A stretch of 64,000 nucleotides of DNA, taken from positions 186,001 to 250,000 of the forward strand of contig JAWNZC010000280.1 in NCBI GenBank assembly GCA_035771165.1, given 5' to 3'. Below the pieces are notes generated by a model. The model ran no database searches. It was not told the origin of the DNA and saw nothing but the letters and a program-made list of their open reading frames with translations. The translations under genes were made by a program, and so were the position numbers. This DNA is from Paragorgia papillata (lineage: Eukaryota; Cnidaria; Anthozoa; Scleralcyonacea; Coralliidae). The first letter of the stretch is position 1. Every line of letters starts with the position of its first letter. Positions 11,168-20,416 of this stretch are shown here, piece after piece.

Positions 11168-11678
11168 TTAGATATACTGTACATGCACATACATGTAGAC
11201 ATTAGGTTATAGTAGATTACATATGTAACATATTATGCTGGTTTACAAATAGAGTCAGTTTTGCAAACTGTGCACACAAGATTCTGAGGCAAGGGTTAGT
11301 CTTGACTGCAAGCATAGACAATCCAGAAGACAATATATTCTGGATTTTCTATGCTGCGAGCTTCGACAATAACAATGGCGATGATGTTATTTTTGAGTTA
11401 CAGGGTTAGTTTTGACTACATGTTTCGAAAATGATTGTTACATGCGCCATTTTAACAATGACAACATCAAAAGTTTGCAATTTAACTCACTATTTAATGA
11501 AAATACAGAAATAATCGAATGTACTTACCTTTAAATTATTAGTCGCTCCACGAATACAGTTTCGGCAAGTCTCTATTTCAAAATAATTTCCATAAACTGC
11601 GCGCAGATCGAAGATTATCTGTCCTTTTTATTTTGGTGGATTGTCTTATGGTCTGACTTCCGTTCCGACTGTGACGCA

Positions 11679-12043
11679 ATCTCGTTCCCAGAGCCTTCTC
11701 ACGCGGGCCGCGCAAACGTAGCCTCTGGGATAATCCGTTTCAAATCGACATTCCATTGGTTGGATAATCGACAGTGGTTTATATCAAGGAACATTTGAAA
11801 ATATGTATTCCTTTGTTCTTTCGAAAGCCTTGAGGTGTTTTAAATTTTATCTGGCGACTGAAAGTTGTCAAGAACCAAACCTCTGGAATTAAACAGCAGT
11901 TGAACAGCAAGTATTCGGTCAATCTCGTTCCCAGAGCCTTCTCACGCGGGCCGCGCAAACGTAGGCTCTGGGATAATCCGTCCCCATTCTCGTCCCCAGA
12001 GCCTCTCCCTTGCTGGCGCGCGTTAAAAGGCTCTGGGGGAATC
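11679..12043. mobile_element. three copies of a GCTCTGGG hairpin MITE
   Basis: Copies at 11679-11737, 11922-11980 and 11981-12043 share the form CTCGTTCCCAGAGCC...GGCTCTGGGATAATCC, short hairpins with a GC-rich loop. Related copies lie at 12749-12810, 25086-25225, 50898-50965 and 51555-51676, so this is the commonest small repeat family in the window. Confidence 0.75.
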
Positions 12044-12748
12044 CATATATCATCGCGATCTGATTGGTTGTTCAAATTCAAAAGGACTATATAAACGACG
12101 GAGCTTAGTGAATGTTTATAAATAAACAGTATTTGAGACACGAAAACTGACAACGAAGCACAATTCTAATCATAGTTCTAATCCGAACAATTTAATCGAA
12201 CATTTTTCAAAGCAATCAACCCGTTTCCCCTTATATAATTAAATCAAACACAGAAGACAGACAGCAATTTGAAATCGATAGGCGATAGACGATATATTTA
12301 GACAGCAGTCACAGCACACTGCTGGCTGTTCGTCCATGGTACATGTTAATAAGAATCTCATTGAAATATACACGTCAAATATAAACGAACGGTGCAACAT
12401 ATTAAAGAGAACTACCTTCACTAAAAGAAGCCGTATAAAATACGAAGAAATTCCGACGCGGCTCTAGTATTGCCAAGCTCTGAAGCGAACTCGTAAATTT
12501 TAATGCCTTTTGCTCCGCCGAATAAACGCGGCGATGAGCTACACTCAACAGGGACTTTCTTCGAACAGAATATAGCACAATCAGAATTGTTCCAAAGTCA
12601 AACGAGTCAACCAAACCGCCAGAATCGAAAACGAAAGGAAAATTATATTCCAAACAACTGTCGATGATCTCGTGTCCAACTCCCAAACCGCGAACTTAAA
12701 CGCATGCGCTTTAGAAAGAACACCAAAGAATCTTGGTGTTCCGGTTTG
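12044..12748. other. no gene seen
   Basis: Unique-looking AT-rich sequence with several short open frames on both strands, none with recognisable protein features. Confidence 0.4.
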
Positions 12749-12810
12749 GATTCCCCCAGAGCCTATTCCGCGCGCCAGCACGGGAGAGGCTCTGGGGACG
12801 AGAATGATCC
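12749..12810. mobile_element. GCTCTGGG hairpin MITE copy
   Basis: CCCCCAGAGCC...GGCTCTGGGGACGAGAATGATCC, same family as 11679-12043. Confidence 0.7.
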
Positions 12811-14243
12811 GTCCCCCGGAAAACCGAAAAACAGGTTGCCGATTGAAAAGAGCATGCGCCGCCAGTTATTGTTCTGTGATCGAAGGAACTAGTATTTTTC
12901 GAGGGGTTTTAAATTTTATCTGGCGGATAAACTTGTCAAGAACTAAACAGCATTTTAAACAGCAAGTAATCGACGGCTTCTGAATGGTTCCAAGAGAGAA
13001 AGCGGTGAGTAGCAAACTTGTCGTAGCCAAGGTGGCACGGCGGCAATACGGCATATTGTCAGTGGAACAAGATGACTAGTAATTTAAGAACTACGTATCG
13101 TTGAACTATATTGTGTGCGTATGTTTGTTAGATGTTGAATGAGCTTTCATTTGACGTATAGTTCAAGATTCTGCGTTTTATGAAACTTGTTATACTGTCC
13201 AAAATGTGCGAAACCACTGTTCGTATAAATAATATTATACTAGAAGTTACTATCGCAAGGAAGTGCTGCCTGGTACAAAATTGGATAAGGGTGTTACTTG
13301 TTATTAGTTACTTGTTAGCAGTGGCGTTTATACCAGAACCCTGATTATGGCGGACAAGCTGGTGCTTCCCTTGTTGTACCATATTTACAATTGAATTTAT
13401 TTATGGAATAACAAAACAAAAAGTCAATGATTTCATTTTCAAGTAATAGTCAATTTTATCCATATATTATAACCCTTTTCGAAGGTATTGCCATGTTACT
13501 ATGGCAACACTGAAAACACCTAAACATCAATGGTTTTGTCCATAAATGTCTGATGGCTTGATCAGAAGCAGGTGAATTTATAAATAATACTTTAAAATTT
13601 AAAAAAGGTTTTTTTGTAAATTATTTTAATAAATTAAAAAAAAAGTTATTTAAAGTTACGGTGGCGCGAAGCTATGAATTTTATCTTCGAGTGGTGAAAA
13701 CAATATTTTACGAAGAGGGAAGCAAATGAGTAAAATATTGTTTTAACCACAAGAAGATAAAATTCATATCTTCAAGCCAATGTGTAATTTTCTTTGTATA
13801 ATTATTATATAGAAACAACACAATAAAAGTTCAATTCGGTTAGTCACGTGATCGATATCTTTACTAGTGAGGGTATCAAAATGTCACTGTATATTTGCAC
13901 TCGCTTCTATATAATAAATTTAAAATGCAATTAAAATATGTATACACAAAGTAATTGGCACAATGGTTGCATCAAATTACCTTTAATATGAACATAGAAC
14001 AATTATAACAAATGTGTAAGACATCTGTTTAACTTTAATACAATTAAATGCTAAAATAGCACTTGAATATCAACATTGAAATTGCATGAATATTAACATT
14101 AACAATAACGATTATAATAGAAATAACACTTTAAAGAAAAGCTACTCATTATAACAAGTCATGCATGAACTACTATTAGTTTATATAACTAGTAACAATC
14201 TATACGTAGTTATAGATTCTCCTTCAGGCTCAACAGTCAATAT
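12811..14243. other. intergenic, MITE-like hairpin at 13660-13780
   Basis: No gene recognised. GAATTTTATCTTCGAGTGGT (13677-13696) pairs with ACCACAAGAAGATAAAATTC (13747-13766), an inverted repeat around AATATTTTACGAAGAGG. AT-rich sequence follows to 14160. Confidence 0.5.
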
Positions 14244-14657
14244 CTATAATCTTGTTATCGACATTATCAGTGACAGAAATCCCTCACGAGGAATGAGATC
14301 ATTGTTAAAAGCATTCAAGTACATGTTGTCTCCTTGTACTAAGACATTGTCGATGGTTGTCGAGTTCCACTCGATAACTGGAATAGTTTGTGCTGTTAAC
14401 AGCGCCGATAAACTCATGAAAGAACACTGCTTTCCTCGAGACTGGCCACTGAAACCTTCATGGCCTTGATGAATACTTCCACGAGAAAGTAAAGACATGA
14501 TGTATTTGTTCTTACCGTGAATTTTCTGTCGAGGAAGAACTTCGAGAAGCTCTGAATATCGAAGGCAACGTGGTAGCGGAACATGCGCACTGAGTCCCAT
14601 CAGCTCATATATGGATGACGTAATGCCGACAGACGCATAATAAATAAACAAACGCAA
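14244..14657 (-). pseudogene. cysteine-peptidase-like fragment from a mobile element
   Basis: The minus-strand frame (about 137 codons) contains GSIHQGHEGFSGQSRGKQCS followed by FMSLSALL, then STTIDNVLVQGDNMYLNAF. This resembles the ubiquitin-protease-like (herpesvirus-tegument/OTU-like) cysteine peptidase domain found in many animal transposons: a G-x-x-H-Q motif, then G-x-Q-C with the candidate catalytic Cys, then a D-x-(I/V)-L-x-x-G-D motif. The match is from remembered family patterns. The downstream catalytic His cannot be identified because the frame stops soon after. Flanks are not genic, so it is probably a relic. Confidence 0.45.
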
Positions 14658-15190
14658 AATTTAACAAATCGAGATCTGGTCGACTATACATAGCTCGGAA
14701 AAAGGACTGGGCACGAGGCAACGTCAAGAATAGTGTGCTGCCTCCCTTCGGTCGGCAGCAATAATACTATACCTCATGCCACAATAGAATACACGCACAT
14801 ACGTCATCCCTAATACTATTAACCTCCTAATTTAATTAAATGACATATTCATGATCACGTGACACATACCATATCACCAACACTCACTCCTACATAATCA
14901 TACGTCATCCATACGCCAAACGATACGGAGCTGAGAACCTCGCAAGAGAGAAATTATTCTTAACTGGCACATTCACGATGGCACAAATTAGAGTTGGAAT
15001 GTCAAGAAAAAATCACACATTCGGTAGGCCTTCCTTACCTTATATTATCGTAATGTACTATACCTTAACTACAAACTAACATATCTAACTCTTTCTCTTC
15101 TAACCCCCCTCTTTACACTCTTCCACATTTCCCATATTTGTCCGATACAAACCACAGAACTCCTTTTCCCATATAAATCCCTCCTACACT
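14658..15190. other. no gene seen
   Basis: Contains GTGCTGCCTCCCTTCGGTCGGCAGC near 14739. A related GTGCTGCCTCCGGCAGC occurs near 60460, suggesting a shared small repeat. Nothing else recognised. Confidence 0.35.
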
Positions 15191-15196
15191 GTTAAT

Positions 15197-15548
15197 TTCA
15201 AGGAGTTATTTTAACTCCAGCAAGGGAGTAAAAATAATTCCTTTTGGTAGAGTAAAAATTTCAAAGTTATTTTGACCCCAATAACGGAGTTAATTTAACT
15301 CCAACTGCGGAGTTACTTTTCATTTTACTCCATGTCGAGTTATTTTAACTCCATCAAGGGAGTTGAAATAACTCCAACATTAGAGTAAGATTAGTGGAGT
15401 TATTTTGACCCACATTATTCTACTCCAGGAGTTGTTTTAACTCCTGCATAATGGAGTTATATTTAACTCCTGGTCTGATGGAGTTAAAAATTACTCTTAA
15501 TAATGGAGTTAAATTTGATCTTGAATGATGGAGCTGAATTGAACTCCA
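15197..15548. repeat. field of palindromic GGAGTTATTTTAACTCC repeats
   Basis: About a dozen imperfect copies of GGAGTTA-N-TAACTCC, each itself an inverted repeat, packed in 350 bp with short variable spacers. The strand symmetry makes the field able to form many alternative hairpins. Confidence 0.8.
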
Positions 15549-16151
15549 AATGAGATGTTGGTTTAGCTTTGAGTTCAGAAGTCGAGTGCTACCTAAGCGG
15601 TGCGTTGGATAAGAAAAATGTCAAATTTTAAGAAGAGTTGAGAAGAGTTTATGGTGTATTGACGGCATTGTCTAAAAGTTTCATCCTTGTTTGACTTTAC
15701 TTGGAGTAACAATAGTCGCTGGCCGGTGATAGCTGTCCCACCGTGCTACTTTGTTGATTTTTAGTCGTAATATTAAAATCAAAATAACGAATCATTCATG
15801 GTCACGGACGTTCGATTTGTCTAGACTCTGGCGGTGTTTCAGTTGTGGATATATCTCAAGTGTAGTCGTTTTACTCGAGCTTTTATTCTGACTGTCAGTG
15901 AATAATTGAATGGCGCCGCTGGAAACGGCAATATTTTATTTCAATCACTTAAAACGTCGTTTAATAATCTGACGTTTTACTTCGTTGAAGGATTTTCTTC
16001 TATACGTCGGTATTTCGTTGCTTTAAATCTCTGCAGCCGTTTATTAAGTTTGTCGTTGATTAAGTTTGTCGTTGAATCTTTAAAATTGTAATTGGGATAA
16101 AATATTTTCTTATCGACAACGTTTGATTTTGAACGGGATTAACCGTATAGC
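15549..16151. other. no gene seen
   Basis: A short open frame at 15906-16091 has no recognisable protein features. Nothing else noted. Confidence 0.35.
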
Positions 16152-16315
16152 TTGATTGCTGAAGAGGATCAAAATTTGCAATTTCTGATTGGTTAAGCCC
16201 CGTGCGGACCTCTGCGAAGACAAACAATTAAGAAACAGTACTGTCTTCGCATAGGTCCACCCGGGGCTCAACCAATCAGAAATCGCAAATTTTGATCCTC
16301 TTCGGCAGTCACGGT
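16152..16315. mobile_element. hairpin MITE, 165 bp
   Basis: Left arm GAAGAGGATCAAAATTTGC...CTGATTGGTTAAGCCCCG and right arm CGGGGCTCAACCAATCAG...GCAAATTTTGATCCTCTTC are near-perfect complements of about 50 bp. A second inner pair (GGACCTCTGCGAAGACA / TGTCTTCGCATAGGTCC) nearly closes the loop. Confidence 0.85.
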
Positions 16316-16419
16316 TGATCTCGCTCATGACACAGCTCATGATAAATGATAATTATACCAAGCTTCACCGATGTCGACAAGATGAGAAGATTTTTTATTC
16401 TAATAACTAACAGTTTTAA

Positions 16420-16705
16420 AGTTTCGTCGACAAACTTCGCAAAGGAAGGCCATTTGTCCTAACGCTGAATATCTCGGATACACAACGAGGACCGCATTGA
16501 TTGGAGTTAAACTTTTCCATCGAAGACTAGCGAACGAGACAACGGCAATGTTATCGACAGAAGCTTTTACACTAATAGTTCCCCCAACGATAAAACTCCG
16601 CAAAGAAAGGCTATACTTGTTTCGTTGCTGAATAACTCGTCGAGTTCGGACACAACGACGACCGCATCGAGCCTTTCCAGCAAAGACTAGCGAACGAGAC
16701 GACGA
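16420..16705. repeat. tandem duplication of about 155 bp
   Basis: GACAAACTTCGCAAAGGAAGG...GACTAGCGAACGAGAC (about 16428-16542) recurs as ATAAAACTCCGCAAAGAAAGG...GACTAGCGAACGAGAC (about 16588-16700) at roughly 80 percent identity. Confidence 0.6.
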
Positions 16706-16736
16706 CTTGCCAGATCACATTGGGCCATTCCATTTA

Positions 16737-17772
16737 ATATCCACACCCCCCTATGGACGAGTTTTTCTGAGGGGTTGGGGCGAAAATACAAATTTCCGAG
16801 GGGTCGGGGCCCGCCGCCGTCAAATTTCCAAGGGTCTTGAACAGGATCTCGTCAAAATTTCCAAAGGGTCTTGAACAGAATCTCATTAAAATTGCCAAGG
16901 TTCTTTTTTTGTTTAAACATATTTATTCAACACAATTGCCCCAAGAGCATAAGCTCATCTAGGGGGCTCTTGTACAAAAAAAATATTTCAAATTATATAA
17001 AGAGGCAGTCATGACTACACTGAATGGATTTACATACTGTAACAAGCTTCCGGAAACACATTCAACAAGTAACATTAAGCAAATTTTACATACGTGATTG
17101 CATCTCCGAAAACTTCTTACAGTTTTCTACAATTAATAACTTTTATTTATAAACTGAGAAGCGGGATGTAGCAATAATAAATTCATGAACAGCAAAAAAT
17201 AATTTACAATTCGAGTTAAAATTAACATTATAACATGCACAAAGTAAGAACGAAAGCTTCTCAGTTTCGTTAGAGTTATACCAATAATTCCTAAGACATT
17301 CTGCAGCCGAAGTAAGAAGACTAGAACGGTAAGTATTCCAAAGAGGACAATGCAACAAATAATGTTTAGTAGTTTCGCGATGGTATCCGCACGCACAAGC
17401 AGGGGAGGGTATACAATTATGACGAAAACGATCATCATTTAAAGTACTATTTTCTAACCGAAGTCTTGTGTGTAAGACAGAGGGATACCTAACTCCAATT
17501 TCGAAAAGCTTAGGACATTTTTTTTAACAAATTAGCCTGTTAATTGAGGTTTTAAAATTAGTTAAGAAGGAGGAATTAGGATAGAATTAGGCACCATTAC
17601 TAAACATTCCCTTCCCCTACCTTACGTTCTCTTGGCCTTATCTAATAATCCCTTAATCATCTAAACATAATATAAATTATATAAAGTTTTTACACAGACA
17701 CTGAATTAACAAATTAGCTGGAACAAGTTAGTTGGGGTCTCACAGCAAAGTTGTTGTTTAAGTTGTTGTTTT
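16737..17772. other. no gene seen; repeat-like GGGGTTGGGGCG block at 16740-16910
   Basis: 16740-16910 has internal repetition (AAATTTCCAAGGGTCTTGAACAG twice) and looks like part of a dispersed repeat. From 16911 to 17772 the sequence is AT-rich, without a recognisable gene. Confidence 0.4.
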
Positions 17773-18586
17773 CACCGGGACACGCCCGGTAACAGCCAGG
17801 ATGAGGATATGGCCATTCAGCCCGGTGAGAGACGCCCTTTAACCATCACAACGTAGCCGATAACCGGTGAGACTATCAGAGCATCACCGGGACACGCTCC
17901 TCGGTAACAGACAGGATGAGGATATGGCCATTCAGACCGGTGAGACACGCCCTTTAACCATCACAACGTAGCTGATAACCGGTGAGACTATCAATTAGAA
18001 TACCATCACCGGGACACGCTCGGCAACAGCCAGGATGAGGATATGCCCATTCAGACCGGTGAGACACGCCCTTATAACCATCACAGCGTAGCTGCTAACC
18101 GGTGAGACAATTAGTAAGACTAGACATTGGTATACTCTGACTGCACTGCACTTAATAACCTATGCCATGCAGACCGGGCTGAATGGCCATATCCTCATCC
18201 TGGCTGTTACCGAGCGTGTCCCGGTGATGGTGTTCTAATTGTCTCACCGGTTGTCAGCGACGTTGCGATGGTTATAAGGGCGTGTCTCATCGGTCTGCGT
18301 GGCATAGGTTATTAAGTGCAGTGCAGTCAGAGTATACCAATGTCTAGTCTTACCGCGTCTATTAGCCTCACCGGTTATCAGCTACGTTGTGATGGTTAAA
18401 GGGCGTGTCTCACCGGTCTGAATGGCCATATCCTCATCCTGACTGTTACCGCGAGCGTGTCCCGGTAATGCTACTCTGATAGTCTCACCGGTTAGCAGCT
18501 ACGCTGTGATGGTTATAAGGGCGTGTCTCACCGGTCTGAATGGGCATATCCTCATCCTGGCTGTTGCCGAGCGTGTCCCGGTGATG
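17773..18586. repeat. palindromic block of ACCGGTGAGAC satellite
   Basis: Three units (about 110-118 bp each) lie in one orientation at 17773-18120 and about three in the opposite orientation at 18235-18586. They form a palindrome of about 815 bp centred near 18235. The inner flank GACATTGGTATACTCTGACT (18124-18143) is mirrored at 18323-18342. Units match the large array at 35984-38760. The right end joins the mitochondrial insert directly. Confidence 0.85.
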
Positions 18587-19303
18587 GTATTACTGATTAC
18601 AGTGGGCTCAGTATTATATTTCCATTATAGTTATACATGGATAATGTATCTAGGTGCAATCACATTAATATTTACTATGGTTGTTTGGTGGAGAGATGTT
18701 ATTAGAGAGGCCACTTTCCAAGGACGTCATACTCAGATAGTGAGAAGAGGATTAAGGTATGGTATGATCCTTTTTATTACTTCTGAAGTTTGCTTCTTTT
18801 TCGCGTTTTTTTGGGCTTTCTTTCATAGTAGTTTATCGCCCACTATAGAGTTAGGGGCTGTTTGGCCCCCTGTTGGTATAGAGGTGTTAGACCCATTTTC
18901 TGTGCCCCTATTAAATACAGCTATATTACTTAGTTCAGGAGCAACAGTTACATGGGCACATCACGCCATAGTTGGCGGACAGAGACTAGAAGCCATACAA
19001 GCACTTACTTGCACAGTAATACTTGGGATTCAATTTACAGCTCTACAAGCTATGGAGTACTACGAAGCGCCTTTTGCAATCTCAGACTCCGTATACGGTT
19101 CAACCTTTTTTGTGGCTACAGGTTTTCATGGTTTTCATGTTATTATTGGAACTATATTTTTGGCTGTATGTTTAACTCGACTAATAGGCTACCACTATAC
19201 CCGTCATCACCATTTTGGTTTTGAGGCTGCTAGTTGGTATTGGCATTTTGTAGATGTGGTTTGGTTGTTTTTATATGTATGTATTTACTGGTGGGGCTCT
19301 TAG
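18587..19303 (+). pseudogene. cox3: cox3 fragment (nuclear mitochondrial insert)
   Basis: The frame encodes the C-terminal about 237 residues of cytochrome c oxidase subunit III, ending [22 protein letters not shown] and TAG. Hallmarks include [63 protein letters not shown] and [16 protein letters not shown]. Full-length subunits are about 262 residues, so some 25 N-terminal residues are lost where the satellite begins; the frame continues open into the satellite. Every Trp is TGG, so no stop appears under the standard code. With trnM 39 bp downstream, this is a segment of mtDNA placed among nuclear repeats. It has no visible damage, so it is recent or a chimeric join in the assembly. Confidence 0.93.
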
Positions 19304-19342
19304 CCCGGGCCATGGTTACATTGTGCTTAGCTAAGCTCAGCT

Positions 19343-19412
19343 TGTAGAGTCAACTAACGGTAAGTTTTCAGGCTCATAATCTGATTATGCAGGTTCAACT
19401 CCTGTCTCTACC
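19343..19412 (+). tRNA. trnM: mitochondrial-type tRNA-Met(CAU)
   Basis: Cloverleaf visible: acceptor TGTAGAG/CTCTACC (first pair mismatched), D-arm AACT/AGTT, anticodon arm TCAGG-CTCATAA-TCTGA with anticodon CAT, T-arm GCAGG-TTCAACT-CCTGT. It sits 39 bp after the cox3 stop on the same strand, an order that would fit octocoral mtDNA. As part of the nuclear insert it is presumably not used. Confidence 0.85.
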
Positions 19413-19670
19413 TACAGGATCGCCATGACTAATTTATTAGCCCTATATATCCTAAACAAGTCTAACTTATATTTCTTTATTACTTCTGTATTTTTGGTTG
19501 GCCTCTGTGTTAGCTTTGAACTTTATGTTTGTGCTGAAGCTTCCCCAATCCCAGGAGTGTTTTTTACCTCTGTGGAAGGCGGCCATCACTGTTCAACCTA
19601 TTGATATTCAAGGAGTTAGTGTAGAGAACGGCTGGGCCTTCCGCGGCAGAGAGCTAATGGGGCCCGTAAT
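19413..19670 (+). other. rest of mitochondrial insert, unidentified
   Basis: Downstream of trnM is a 60-codon open frame starting ATGACTAATTTATTAGCCC, with a hydrophobic stretch (FFITSVFLVGLCVSFELYV). I do not recognise it. The insert appears to end at 19670, where a 127-bp nuclear repeat begins. Confidence 0.4.
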
Positions 19671-19921
19671 CCATGATGAATAACGTCTGAATAGTTCCAC
19701 AGAAGTTCAAGTTGCTTGCTCCGGAATAATGTTTGCATATTGCCTTTAATTGTCAATTGAAAAAACTCCAAAATTCCAGACGGAAGAGCTCCATAATCCA
19801 TGATGAATAACGTCTGAATAGTTCCACAGAAGTTCAAGTTGCTTGCTCTGGAATAATGTTTGCATATTGCCTTTAATTGTCAATTGAAGAAACTCCAAAA
19901 TTCCAGACGGAAGAGCTCCAT
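19671..19921. repeat. 127-bp tandem repeat, two copies
   Basis: The unit starting CCATGATGAATAACGTCTGA repeats at 19671 and 19798, differing at a few positions. A third copy lies in inverse orientation at 63293-63405. Confidence 0.9.
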
Positions 19922-20240
19922 GAACCACCAGAAACCACCAGAAACCCCCAGAAACCACCAGAAACCACCAGAAGCCACCAGAAACCACCAGAAACTACCG
20001 TGAACCACCGTGAACCACCATGAACCACCATGAACCACCATGAACCACCATGAACCACCCTGAACCACCATAAACCACCATGAACCACCATAAACAACCA
20101 TGAACCACCGTGAACCACCATCAACCACCGTGAACCACCATGAACCACCAGAAACCACCATGAACCACTATAAACCACCATAAACCACCATAAACTACCA
20201 GAAACCACCATCAACCACCATCAACCACCGTGAATCACCA
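19918..20240. repeat. (CCACCATGAA)n decamer satellite, left block
   Basis: Period-10 array CCACC(A/G)(T/G)(G/A/C)AA with variants. The same array resumes at 23931 on the far side of the LINE, indicating one array split by insertion. Confidence 0.9.
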
Positions 20241-20264
20241 TAATAATAATAATAATAATAATGG
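20241..20264 (-). repeat. (ATT)n LINE 3' tail
   Basis: About eight ATT units on the element's sense strand directly follow its 3' UTR, next to the satellite. Confidence 0.85.
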
Positions 20265-20416
20265 CATTTATTTAAACACGATAAAAACTTACAGCATAGC
20301 TGATGTGGTCGTGTATTTACATGTATGATTTAAACTAAATTAATACCTAAATAAAGTATTAATATTACATTTTATCTTACTATCCTATTCTACTAAATAT
20401 ATTACAACTATAATTA

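Larger units (their letters stand above)
9567..11236. repeat. large inverted repeat, 540-bp arms
   Basis: Bases 9567-10108 and 10695-11236 are near-identical reverse complements (outer edge ATAATATGTTACATATGTAA; inner edge near TTAATGTACCAAAATT). The 585-bp spacer holds a hairpin at 10417-10476. Each arm carries the same exon fragment in opposite orientation. It lies just upstream of the beta-spectrin first exon. It could be a foldback transposon or a local inverted duplication. Confidence 0.85.

Noticed and set aside
19746..20214. WWFMVVHGGS-type repeated protein frames
   Set aside because: Produced by the period-10 satellite; no stop codon occurs in the decamer by chance.
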